Below are positions 31,936-39,807 of a DNA stretch of 64,000 nt, piece after piece. Below the pieces are notes generated by a model. It was given only the letters and a program-made list of their open reading frames with translations, searched no databases and was not told where the DNA came from. A program made the translations under genes and the position numbers. The DNA is from Pyxidicoccus sp. MSG2. GTDB taxonomy: Bacteria > Myxococcota > Myxococcia > Myxococcales > Myxococcaceae. Positions within the stretch are counted from its first letter, which is position 1, and each line of letters opens with the position of its first letter. Location of the stretch: positions 4,278,001 through 4,342,000 of the forward strand of contig NZ_JAPNKC010000001.1 in assembly GCF_026626705.1 (NCBI RefSeq), given 5' to 3'.

Positions 31936-33267
31936 TCAGCCCGGGCGGCGGCCCACGGCGCCGGGCAGGTTCAGGGTGAAGCGGGCACCGCCTTCCGGGC
32001 GGTTCTCCACCGCCAGCGTGCCTCCGGAGCGCGCCACGTACTCGCGGCACAGCGCCAGTCCCAGGCCGGTGCCCTTGCCCGGGGGCTTGGTGGTGAAGAA
32101 GGGCTCGAAGAGGCGTGGCAGCACGGACTCGGGAATGCCCGGGCCGTTGTCCTCCACCTCCAGTCTCACGCCGGCTTCCGCGGCCGAGGCGCTCACGACG
32201 ACGCGCGCCGGGCGCCGGGGCGTTGCCGTGTCCATCGCGTCCGCGGCGTTGAGCAGCAGATTCACGAGCACCTGCACCAGGTGGCGCTGGCTGATGCGCA
32301 CGAGGGGCAGGTCCGGGGCCACGTCCACCATCACCTCGCCCAGGCTGCGCAGCCGCACCGACGCCAGCCGCTGGGCCTCGTCCACCGCGTCGCCCACCGC
32401 GCAGCGCTCGTCGGTCTCCGCCGTGTCGCGCGAGAAGCGGCGCAGGTCCGCGACAATCTGCTGGATGCGCATCACCCCCTGCCGCGTCTCCTCCAGCACG
32501 CGCCGCAACTCCTCCACGTCCGGCGCGGGCTCGCCCAGCTCCTCCTCCAGGAAGCCCAGGTTGGACTTCACGAAGGCCAGCGGGTTGTTCACCTCGTGCG
32601 CCACGCCCGCGGCCAGCTTGCCCACCACCGCCAGCCGCTCCATCTCCGCGCGGTTGCGCTCGGACTGGGAGCGCAGCCGCTCGCTCTCCGACAGCCGCTG
32701 CAGCGCCTCCACGCGCTCCCGGTCCGCCTCGCGCTCCGCGTCGCGCAGGCGGCGGAACGTCCTCCCGCCGTACGCGGACACCCACGCGACGAAGGCGAAG
32801 GAGAAGACCTGCGCCAGCGTCTCCTGGGGCGTCGCGCCGGACCACCAGCACGTCACCAGCAGGGACACCAGCGTCAGCACGCACGCCACCAGCGTGGGCT
32901 GCCGGCGCCCCGGCGTGAAGACGGCGATGATGAGCGGCACCGCGTACAGGCCGGGGAAGAAGGGACTGGCGAGCCCCCCGGTGAAGCGGATGTCGAGCAT
33001 CAGCGCGGCGAGGCTGACCAGCGCGGCGAGCGCGCCCGTCATCCGGGACGGCACCCACCCGGCGCCCACCGCCAGGCCCAGCACGACGAAGATGGCGCTC
33101 CACGCCGCGTGGACGACGAGGACCTCCGGAATCATCCGGCCGAGCGTCAACTGGTGCGAGGCGCCGGACAGCAGGAGCCCCCCGGCGCACAGCAGCAGGT
33201 TGCGGCGCCGCAGCCGCAGATAGGCGTCCGACTCGTAAGACGGCTTGGAAGGGGCGTCCTTGCGCAA
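31936..33267 (-). CDS. Membrane sensor histidine kinase
   Basis: The 443-residue kinase has about five N-terminal membrane helices (residues 22-165) with very short loops, so the signal is probably sensed within the membrane. A coiled coil (about 172-212) follows, then the phosphoacceptor H224 (VAHEVNNPLAF) and an ATPase domain. The latter has N box (LLNAADAMD), G1 (DNGPGIP), F (PFFTTKPPGKG) and G2 (GTGLGLALC). The HEVNNPL form of the H box is of the NtrB/DctB-like class. No response regulator is near. It converges on the AraC gene. Confidence 0.9.
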   Translation of the reverse strand: MRKDAPSKPSYESDAYLRLRRRNLLLCAGGLLLSGASHQLTLGRMIPEVLVVHAAWSAIFVVLGLAVGAGWVPSRMTGALAALVSLAALMLDIRFTGGLASPFFPGLYAVPLIIAVFTPGRRQPTLVACVLTLVSLLVTCWWSGATPQETLAQVFSFAFVAWVSAYGGRTFRRLRDAEREADRERVEALQRLSESERLRSQSERNRAEMERLAVVGKLAAGVAHEVNNPLAFVKSNLGFLEEELGEPAPDVEELRRVLEETRQGVMRIQQIVADLRRFSRDTAETDERCAVGDAVDEAQRLASVRLRSLGEVMVDVAPDLPLVRISQRHLVQVLVNLLLNAADAMDTATPRRPARVVVSASAAEAGVRLEVEDNGPGIPESVLPRLFEPFFTTKPPGKGTGLGLALCREYVARSGGTLAVENRPEGGARFTLNLPGAVGRRPG

Positions 33268-33307
33268 GGAAGGGTTCCGGAGGACGGAAGGCGGCCGGGG
33301 CGCGGCC

Positions 33308-33913
33308 CTACTTCATCGCGCGCTGTGCGGCCGGACGGGCCATGTGCCGCTGCACGTAGGCCTGGAGGCCGGGGAAGTCCGCCAGCAGCCCGGAGCCCCG
33401 GGCCCAGCCGAGGATGGAGGCCAGCAGCACGTCCGCGGCGGTGAAGCCGTCACCCACGAGGAACTCCCGCCCGCGCAGCTTCTCCTCCAGCATGCGGGCC
33501 AGCTCCGCGAAGCGCTTGCGGCCCCGCTCCGCCTCCGACGGCACACGCTCGGCCTCCGGCAGGAAGTGCGTGTGCGAGGCCACCGTGGCGAGCGCCGGCT
33601 CCAGCGTGGCCATGCAGAACATCATCCACGCGTAGTACTCGCCGCGCGCTGGCGTGCCCACGGCCGGGGCCAGCCCCTTCTCCGGGAAGCGGTCCGCGAG
33701 GTGCTCGAGGATGGCGGCGGACTCGAAGACGGCCTGCCCGTCGTCCTCCAGCGCGGGCACGGAGCCCATGGGGTGGACGCGCAGATAGTCGGGACGCTTG
33801 TGCTCCCCCTTCGACAGGTCGACGGTGACGAGCTCGTAGGGAATGCCCAGCTCCTCCAGCATCCAGCGAGGGCGGGTGGAGCGCGTCTTCGGGGCGAAAT
33901 AGAGCTTCATCAT
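33308..33913 (-). CDS. Glutathione S-transferase family protein
   Basis: The 201-residue protein has a GST N-terminal thioredoxin-like domain (MKLYFAPKTRSTRPRWMLEELG) with the conserved cis-Pro/Glu-Ser glutathione site (GSVPALEDDGQAVFESAAILEHL, about residues 50-72, read in parts). A helical C-domain contains FLVGDGFTAADVLLASILGW. It would conjugate glutathione or a related thiol to an electrophile. Its ATG overlaps by one base the stop of the PLD-like gene upstream, indicating coupling. Confidence 0.9.
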   Translation of the reverse strand: MMKLYFAPKTRSTRPRWMLEELGIPYELVTVDLSKGEHKRPDYLRVHPMGSVPALEDDGQAVFESAAILEHLADRFPEKGLAPAVGTPARGEYYAWMMFCMATLEPALATVASHTHFLPEAERVPSEAERGRKRFAELARMLEEKLRGREFLVGDGFTAADVLLASILGWARGSGLLADFPGLQAYVQRHMARPAAQRAMK

Positions 33914-34530
33914 CAGCGGGTCTCCGAGGTGTGGCGCCTCAAGCGTCGCGCCTTGCCCAGCCGAGCGGCGCCCCGCTTTTGCTCCAACCTCCCGCCAGCC
34001 GGCAAGATTGGGTCAGGGCAGACCGCGCGCAGTCGACACGTGCGGCACTCGGCGCCGCTCCACACCGCCTCGTAGAGCGCCGTCACCCGGTCGATGACGT
34101 CGAAGTCCTCGGTGACGAAGCCCAATTCGAAATTGCGCACCGTGTCGCTCTTGGCCCCCAGCCCCGCGCCGGTGAGGTTGGCGCTGCCCAGGTACGCCCA
34201 CGCCCCGTCCACCACCACCGCCTTGAAGTGCACCCGCGGGCACACCTTGAGCCCCAGGCCCCCCTCGACGAGCCGCGCCTTCTTGTCGAAGGCCGCGCGG
34301 AAGGGGCGACTCGGCAGCTCCGCGTGCAGGAGCCGCAGCGCCACGCCCCGCGCGGCGAGCTTGTCCAGCACCTCCACCAGCGGCACGAAGCGGCCCCCGT
34401 GCTCCACGAACATCGCCTTCACGTTGGCCGTGGCCATCCACACCGACTCGCGCGCGTGGAGCAGCTTCTCCAGCACCACCTCGCGGTACAGCGCGCTGCC
34501 GGCCAGGAGCTCCGCTTCAATCGGACGCAT
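33913..34530 (-). CDS. Single-HKD phospholipase D-like protein
   Basis: This 205-residue protein has one HxK-x4-D motif (VHFKAVVVDGAWAYLGSANLTGAG, about residues 100-123; seen in parts). Half-size PLD enzymes dimerise to form one active site and may be lipases, nucleases or kinase-like transferases. The C-terminus contains a Cys cluster (CRTCRLRAVC) followed by a basic tail, which could bind zinc or nucleic acid. ATG 34528-34530 is used; an upstream GTG at 34557 is less likely. Its stop overlaps the GST start. The divergent TetR gene may control it. Confidence 0.75.
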   Translation of the reverse strand: MRPIEAELLAGSALYREVVLEKLLHARESVWMATANVKAMFVEHGGRFVPLVEVLDKLAARGVALRLLHAELPSRPFRAAFDKKARLVEGGLGLKVCPRVHFKAVVVDGAWAYLGSANLTGAGLGAKSDTVRNFELGFVTEDFDVIDRVTALYEAVWSGAECRTCRLRAVCPDPILPAGGRLEQKRGAARLGKARRLRRHTSETR

Positions 34531-34612
34531 GGGACACAGCTTCGCACCTGCACCCACATCCAGCCAGTCAACGGCCGTTTCCGTCGGGCGCCAACAGATG
34601 ACCGCGAGTCAC

Positions 34613-34642
34613 TTGACGACTGACCAGGGGTCATCTGAAAAT
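34613..34642 (+). promoter_or_regulatory. TetR-gene promoter with an operator in the spacer
   Basis: TTGACG (34613-34618) and GAAAAT (34637-34642) have an 18-nt spacer. Within it TGACC-AGG-GGTCA (34621-34633) is an inverted repeat. A start near 34648 would give a near-leaderless TetR mRNA. Binding of TetR here would block its own gene and perhaps the divergent PLD/GST unit. Confidence 0.5.
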
Positions 34643-34647
34643 GACTC

Positions 34648-35328
34648 ATGGTCAGCAACACGGCGGCGAAGGGGAAGCGGGCCGTGCCCCTGCGGGCGCG
34701 GAAGGACGAGGACAAGGAGGCGCGGCGGCGGCTCATCCTCGATGAGGCGCTGGCGCTGTACCAGTCCACGTCCTACGCGGACGTGAAGATGGCGGACGTG
34801 GCGGCGCGGGCGAAGCTCGCGAAGGGGACGGTGTTCCTCTACTTCCCCACGAAGGAGGCGCTGTTCCTGGCGCTGCTGGAAGATTTGCTCTTCTCGTGGT
34901 TCGCCCGGCTGGACGGGCTCCTGGAGCACGGCGAGGGCCGGTGGACGGGGACGCGGCTGGCGCGCACGGTGGCCGAGTCGCTGGAGGGCGAGGAGTCGCT
35001 GACGCGGCTGTTGGCGATGCTCCAGACGGTGCTGGAGCAGAACGTGACGGCGGAGCAGGTACTGCCGTTCAAGGAGCGGCTCCTGGGTGCGCTCCTGAGC
35101 ACCGGAGCCCGGGTGGAGCAGCGGCTCTCCTTCCTGAAGGAGGGAGACGGTCCGCGCTTCCTCATCCACCTGCACGCGCTGGTGACGGGCCTGCGGCAGA
35201 TGGCGGACGTGGCACCGGTGGCGCGCGAGCTGCTCGCGCAGCCGCACCTGGCCCCGCTGCGCGTGGACTTCACCGGCGAGCTGACCGCCGCCCTCACCAC
35301 CCTGCTGCGCGGGCTGGAGTCCCGCTGA
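34648..35328 (+). CDS. TetR-family transcriptional regulator
   Basis: The 226-residue protein has an N-terminal TetR domain (about residues 22-72): RRRLILDEALALYQ, then ADVKMADVAARAKLAKGTVF and YFPTKEALF are seen. The helical ligand-binding part follows (RLLAMLQTVLEQNVTAEQVL; LVTGLRQMADVAPVA). The first 20 residues are basic. It is likely a repressor with an unknown ligand. It lies 48 nt before two tandem aldehyde dehydrogenase genes, which makes them probable targets. It also diverges from the PLD/GST unit. Confidence 0.9.
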   Translation: MVSNTAAKGKRAVPLRARKDEDKEARRRLILDEALALYQSTSYADVKMADVAARAKLAKGTVFLYFPTKEALFLALLEDLLFSWFARLDGLLEHGEGRWTGTRLARTVAESLEGEESLTRLLAMLQTVLEQNVTAEQVLPFKERLLGALLSTGARVEQRLSFLKEGDGPRFLIHLHALVTGLRQMADVAPVARELLAQPHLAPLRVDFTGELTAALTTLLRGLESR

Positions 35329-35376
35329 GCCCCTTTCCTCGTTTCCACACCCCTGAATCCGAACCGGAGCGCGCCC

Positions 35377-36831
35377 ATGCTTGAAGCCGTCCCCTCCCCC
35401 ATCGACATGAAGCCTTCAGCCGAGCTCAAGCGCCTGCGCTCGGTCTTCGAGGACCAGCGCGCGCACCGGTGGAACATGTCGCGCACCACCGCCGCCGAGC
35501 GCATCGCCCGCCTGAAGCGCCTGCGCGAGGCGATTGTCGCCCGGCGCGTGGAGCTGGCGGACGCCATCCACCGCGACTTCCGCAAGCCCGCCATGGAGGT
35601 GGAGCTGACGGAGGTGCACCCCACGCTGGAGGAGCTGAACCACACGGTGAAGCACCTCAAGTCGTGGATGAAGCCCACGCGCGTGGGCACGCCGCTGCTC
35701 CTGGCGGGCTCGTCCAGTCACGTGCGCTACGAAGCGCGCGGCGTGGTGCTCGTGTTGTCGCCGTGGAACTACCCCTTCCAGCTCCTGATGGCGCCACTGA
35801 TTGCCGCCATCGCCGCGGGCAACACCGTCATCTGCAAGCCCAGCGAGAAGACGCCGCACACCTCGCGCTTCATGGCGCGGCTGGTGAAGGACGTCTTCCC
35901 GGAGAACGAGGTGGCCCTCTTCGAGGGTGGCGCGGACCTGGCGGAGGCGCTGCTGGAGCTGCCCTTCGACCACATCTTCTTCACCGGCAACCCGCGCATC
36001 GGGCGGAAGGTGATGGAGGCGGCGGCGAAGCACCTGGCCAGCGTGACGCTGGAGCTGGGCGGCAAGTCGCCCGTCATCATCGACGAGACGGCGGACCTCA
36101 CCGCCGCGGCGGAGCGCATCTGTTGGGGCAAGTTCCTCAACGGCGGCCAGACGTGCGTGGCGCCGGACTACGCCTTCGTCCACGCCTCGCGCGAGCGCGC
36201 GTTCCTGGACGCGCTGAAGGCCGTCATCACCCGCTTCTACGGCGACACGGAGACGGAGCGGCAGGCGAGCCCGGACTTCGCGCGCATCATCGAACCCATG
36301 GCGTGGCGGCGGGTGAAGGACATGGTCGACCGCTCGGTGGCCGTGGGAGCGAAGGTGGAGGTCGGAGGCCTGGCGGACGGGCCCTCGCGCTACGTGGCCC
36401 CCACCGTGCTGTCGGGCGTGAAGGCGGACATGGCCATCATGGAGGGCGAAATCTTCGGCCCCGTGCTGCCGGTGATGACCTACGAGAAGCGTGAAGAGGT
36501 CTACGCCCACGTGCAGGCGGGCGGGAAGCCGCTGGCGCTCTACGTGTTCAGCCAGGACAAGCGGGCGATTGAAGACGTCTTCCGGAACACCACGTCCGGG
36601 GGCGCGGTGGTGAACAACGTCCTCATCCACGTGGCCAACCCCAACCTGCCGTTTGGCGGGGTGGGAATGAGCGGCCTGGGGCACTACCACGGCATCTACG
36701 GCTTCAAGACGTTCAGCCACGAGCGGGCCGTGACGGTGCAGTGGATGAAGTCGCTCGCTTCGGTGTTCTTCCCGCCGTATCGCGGAAAGGCGCAGGAAAT
36801 GGCCTCCCGCGCCACCCGGCTGATGGAGTAG
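35377..36831 (+). CDS. NAD(P)-dependent aldehyde dehydrogenase (class 3-like)
   Basis: The 484-residue enzyme oxidises an aldehyde to an acid. It has the cofactor helix region (SPWNYPFQLLMAPLIAAIAA, CKPSEKTP), Glu E226 (LELGGKSP) and nucleophile C260 (GGQTCVAPDY). The C-terminal part is PFGGVGMSGLGHYHG. Its short length, lack of an N-terminal extension and an arginine-rich start match class 3/fatty aldehyde dehydrogenases such as AlkH. The ATG at 35377 has GGAG 8 nt upstream. A close paralogue follows; both lie after the TetR gene. Confidence 0.92.
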   Translation: MLEAVPSPIDMKPSAELKRLRSVFEDQRAHRWNMSRTTAAERIARLKRLREAIVARRVELADAIHRDFRKPAMEVELTEVHPTLEELNHTVKHLKSWMKPTRVGTPLLLAGSSSHVRYEARGVVLVLSPWNYPFQLLMAPLIAAIAAGNTVICKPSEKTPHTSRFMARLVKDVFPENEVALFEGGADLAEALLELPFDHIFFTGNPRIGRKVMEAAAKHLASVTLELGGKSPVIIDETADLTAAAERICWGKFLNGGQTCVAPDYAFVHASRERAFLDALKAVITRFYGDTETERQASPDFARIIEPMAWRRVKDMVDRSVAVGAKVEVGGLADGPSRYVAPTVLSGVKADMAIMEGEIFGPVLPVMTYEKREEVYAHVQAGGKPLALYVFSQDKRAIEDVFRNTTSGGAVVNNVLIHVANPNLPFGGVGMSGLGHYHGIYGFKTFSHERAVTVQWMKSLASVFFPPYRGKAQEMASRATRLME

Positions 36832-36892
36832 GCAAGATGGCCGGTTCGGGCGGTGTTCTCGAAAGGGACACCGCCGGAAGGAGAGCCGGTCC

Positions 36893-38332
36893 ATGCACGT
36901 GGTGAAGCTGGCGGAAGAGCGGATGCCGGAGGGTGTGCGGGAGGCGTTCGACCGCCTCCAGGCGCGCCGCTGGGACGTGGCGAGGCGGGGGGCGAAGGAG
37001 CGGCTGGCCCGGCTGGACACGCTCAAGGCGCTCATCATCGCGCGGCGGGAGGCGCTGGCGGACGCCATCCACGCGGACTTCCGCAAGCCCCGCGCCGAGG
37101 TGGAGGCCACGGAGGTCATGCCCGTGCTCCAGGAACTGGCGCACGTGCAGAAGCACCTCAAGGGGTGGATGAAGCCGCGGAAGGTGACGACGCCGCTCCT
37201 GCTCACCGGCACCTCCAGCCACGTGCAATACGAGGCGCGGGGCGTGGTGCTCGTCATGGCCCCGTGGAACTACCCCTTCAACCTGCTGGTGGCTCCGCTG
37301 GTGGCGGCGGTGGCCGCGGGCAACACCGTGCTGTGCAAGCCGAGCGAGAAGACGCCGCACACCGCGCGCTTCATCTCGGAGCTGCTGCGCGACGCCTTCC
37401 CCCAGGACGAGGTGGCGGTGGTGGAGGGCGGCCCGGAGGTGGGCGACGCGCTGCTGCGGCTGCCGTTCGACCACTTCTTCTTCACCGGCGGGCCGCGCGT
37501 GGGCCGGCGGGTGATGGAGGCGGCGGCGAAGCACCTGGCGGGGGTGACGCTGGAGCTGGGTGGCAAGTCGCCGGTGGTGGTGGACGCGACGGCGGACGTG
37601 GAGACGACGGCCGAGCGCGTGGTGTGGGGGAAGTTCCTCAACGCGGGGCAGACGTGCATCGCCCCGGACCACGTGTGGGTGCACGCCTCGAAGGAGGAGG
37701 CGCTGCTGACGGCGATGAAGGCGGCGCTGGAGCGCTTCTACGGCAAGTCGGAAGAAGCGCGGCGCGCGTGCCAGGACTTCTGCCGGCTGGTGGATGACGG
37801 AGCCTTCAAGCGGGTGCGCGGGCTGATGGACCGCACGGTGCAGGCGGGGGCGCGGGTGGTGACGGGCGGCGGGGTGGACGCGGAGACGCGCTACATCGCG
37901 CCCACGGTGCTGGCGGACGTGACGCCGGACGCGCCCATCATGGAGGAGGAGATTTTCGGGCCAGTGCTGCCGGTGCTCCGGTACGAGTCCCTGGACGACG
38001 TCGTCGCGCAGGTGCGCGCGGGTGGCAAGCCACTGGCGCTCTATGTGTTCAGCCAGGACGAGGCGACGGTGGAGCGGCTCTTGCGCGAGACGAGCGCGGG
38101 CGGCACCTGCATCAACACGGTGGTGCTGCACAACGCGAACCCCAACCTGCCCTTCGGCGGAGTCGGGCAGAGCGGCCTGGGCGCGTACCACGGCGAGACG
38201 GGCTTCCGGACGTTCAGCCACGAGCGCGCGGTGCTGCGCCAGGGGCGCACGTCGCTGGCACACCTGTTCTTCCCGCCGTACTCGGGCAAGGCGCAGAAGC
38301 TGGCACGGCTGGCGAGCCGGCTGTTCGAATAG
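36893..38332 (+). CDS. Second class 3-like aldehyde dehydrogenase
   Basis: This 479-residue paralogue of the preceding gene keeps Glu E221 (LELGGKSP) and nucleophile C255 (AGQTCIAPDH), and the same end (FFPPYSGKAQKLARLASRL). Much of the sequence matches its neighbour in order, so a tandem duplication is likely. A strong ribosome site (GGAAGGAGAG) precedes ATG 36893. The two could have different chain-length or aldehyde preferences, or form one oligomer; sequence alone does not decide. Regulation by the upstream TetR protein is inferred. Confidence 0.92.
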   Translation: MHVVKLAEERMPEGVREAFDRLQARRWDVARRGAKERLARLDTLKALIIARREALADAIHADFRKPRAEVEATEVMPVLQELAHVQKHLKGWMKPRKVTTPLLLTGTSSHVQYEARGVVLVMAPWNYPFNLLVAPLVAAVAAGNTVLCKPSEKTPHTARFISELLRDAFPQDEVAVVEGGPEVGDALLRLPFDHFFFTGGPRVGRRVMEAAAKHLAGVTLELGGKSPVVVDATADVETTAERVVWGKFLNAGQTCIAPDHVWVHASKEEALLTAMKAALERFYGKSEEARRACQDFCRLVDDGAFKRVRGLMDRTVQAGARVVTGGGVDAETRYIAPTVLADVTPDAPIMEEEIFGPVLPVLRYESLDDVVAQVRAGGKPLALYVFSQDEATVERLLRETSAGGTCINTVVLHNANPNLPFGGVGQSGLGAYHGETGFRTFSHERAVLRQGRTSLAHLFFPPYSGKAQKLARLASRLFE

Positions 38333-38339
38333 GGCCCGC

Positions 38340-38354
38340 CCGCTTTTGAAGCGG
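38340..38354 (+). terminator. Short hairpin after the aldehyde dehydrogenases
   Basis: CCGCTT-TTG-AAGCGG forms a 6-bp stem 8 nt past the stop of the second dehydrogenase. It is a weak terminator candidate. Confidence 0.3.
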
Positions 38355-38447
38355 CCCGGCGTCGCTTAGACACCTTGCAATGAAGTCCCCCCAGGGCCGT
38401 AGTGTCTGGGCGGACCCCTTCGCGGGAGTTCTTCGGGTGGGCCGCAC

Positions 38448-39044
38448 ATGACCGATTCACATTCGTCCTCGCCGCCCTCGGAGTCGGCCTCCGCGGAGGT
38501 GGCGCTGCTGTCGCGGCTTCCCGCCGTGCTGCGCCCGCACCAGAACCTGCTCACGTACTACGTGCTCACCTCGTTCCTGGCGGGGCCGGGCTTTCCCATC
38601 CTCCTGCTGCTGCACTACTTCCGCTTCCAGACGCTGCGGTACGACTTGGACTCGGAGGGCATCACCGTCCGCTGGGGCATCCTCTTCCGGCGCGAGGTCT
38701 CCCTCACCTACGCCCGCATCCAGGACATCCACCTGTCCAGCAACCTCGTGGAGCGGTGGCTGGGGCTGGCGAAAATCCAGGTGCAGACGGCGAGCGGCAA
38801 CGCCAAGGCGGAAATCACCATCGAGGGCCTCCAGGCCTTCGAGGCGATGCGGGACTTCCTCTACTCGAAGATGCAGGGTGCCAGAGACCGCACATTGCCC
38901 ACGGCTCGCGACGCGGCGCAGGCGCTCCCGTCCAGCGCGGAGGACGCCCTCGCCGCCACGCTGCGCGAGGTCGCCGCCGAGGTGCGCGCGCTCCGGCAGG
39001 ACCTGGGCACTCCGTCAGCGCCTCCGGAGAAGACGGATGGCTGA
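38448..39044 (+). CDS. Bacterial PH domain (bPH2) membrane protein
   Basis: The 198-residue protein has a hydrophobic N-terminal helix region (about 35-60: LLTYYVLTSFLAGPGFPILL), then a bPH2 domain (YDLDSEGITVRWGILFRREV; LTYARIQDIHLSSNLVERWL, about residues 65-105). A C-terminal coiled helix ends REVAAEVRALRQDLG. YdbS/YdbT-type proteins of this class are inner-membrane with unknown function; some affect stress or secretion. It overlaps the next gene by 8 nt, and that gene has the same ending helix (EMRALRQAL), so both likely assemble. Confidence 0.82.
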   Translation: MTDSHSSSPPSESASAEVALLSRLPAVLRPHQNLLTYYVLTSFLAGPGFPILLLLHYFRFQTLRYDLDSEGITVRWGILFRREVSLTYARIQDIHLSSNLVERWLGLAKIQVQTASGNAKAEITIEGLQAFEAMRDFLYSKMQGARDRTLPTARDAAQALPSSAEDALAATLREVAAEVRALRQDLGTPSAPPEKTDG

Positions 39045-39783
39045 GCTTCCCCACGCATGGCTCCTGCGGCTGTTGAAGGTTCCTCCCGCGCCCGTGATTC
39101 CGTCGGGCGACGTGCGCGTCTTCCGCTCCGCTCCGGCCTATCGCAGCTACCGGGTGTTCCTCTGGGCGGTGCGGCAGGTGGGCCTGGTCGCGGGCCTCAC
39201 GGTCGGCGCGATGTTCCTCAGCGCCGTCGTCCCGCACATCAACTTTCCCCTGTCGGAGAAGATTGCCTGGGGCCTGGAGGCGCTGGCCTGGCTGGGCTTC
39301 ATCGTCCAGCTCCCGTTCGGCTTCCTCGTCGCGCGCATCGACTACGCGTTCCGCTGGTACGTCCTCTCCGACCGGAGCCTGCGGCTTCACGAGGGCATCG
39401 TCTCCTTCCAGGAGAAGACGATGACCTTCGCGAACATCCAGCAGGTCTCCATCCAGCAGAACCCGATTCAGCGCCTGCTCGGCATCTCCGACGTGAAGGT
39501 GGAGACGGCCGGCGGCGGTGGCTCCTCGGGCTCGAAGGACGGCGGCTCCGGCCACGGTGAGCACCTGCACGAGGCGCACTTCCGCGGCGTGAGCAACCCC
39601 GGGGAGATTCGCGACGTCATCCTCGCTCGCGTGCGCATGCACCGCGACGCGGGCCTGGGGGAGCACTCCATGCCGGAGCGGAATGAGCCCGCCAGCGCCT
39701 CCGCCGCCTCGCTCGAGGCCGCGAGGGAATTGCTCACGGAGATGCGGGCGCTCCGGCAGGCACTGCCCTCCCGCAGGCCGTAG
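39037..39783 (+). CDS. Second bPH2 membrane protein, partner of the preceding gene
   Basis: This 248-residue protein has two hydrophobic helices (about 48-70: VGLVAGLTVGAMFLSAVV; and 82-100: LEALAWLGFIVQLPFGFLV), then a bPH2 domain (YVLSDRSLRLHEGIVSFQEK; FANIQQVSIQQNPIQRLLGI). The C-terminus has a Gly/Ser/His-rich insertion (SSGSKDGGSGHGEHLHE) and an ending helix shared with its neighbour. The ATG at 39037 overlaps the previous stop by 8 nt, arguing for joint translation and a heteromeric complex. It converges on the ABC-F gene. Confidence 0.8.
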   Translation: MAELPHAWLLRLLKVPPAPVIPSGDVRVFRSAPAYRSYRVFLWAVRQVGLVAGLTVGAMFLSAVVPHINFPLSEKIAWGLEALAWLGFIVQLPFGFLVARIDYAFRWYVLSDRSLRLHEGIVSFQEKTMTFANIQQVSIQQNPIQRLLGISDVKVETAGGGGSSGSKDGGSGHGEHLHEAHFRGVSNPGEIRDVILARVRMHRDAGLGEHSMPERNEPASASAASLEAARELLTEMRALRQALPSRRP

Positions 39784-39807
39784 TCGCCTGCGGGTACCGC
39801 ACTCCAG

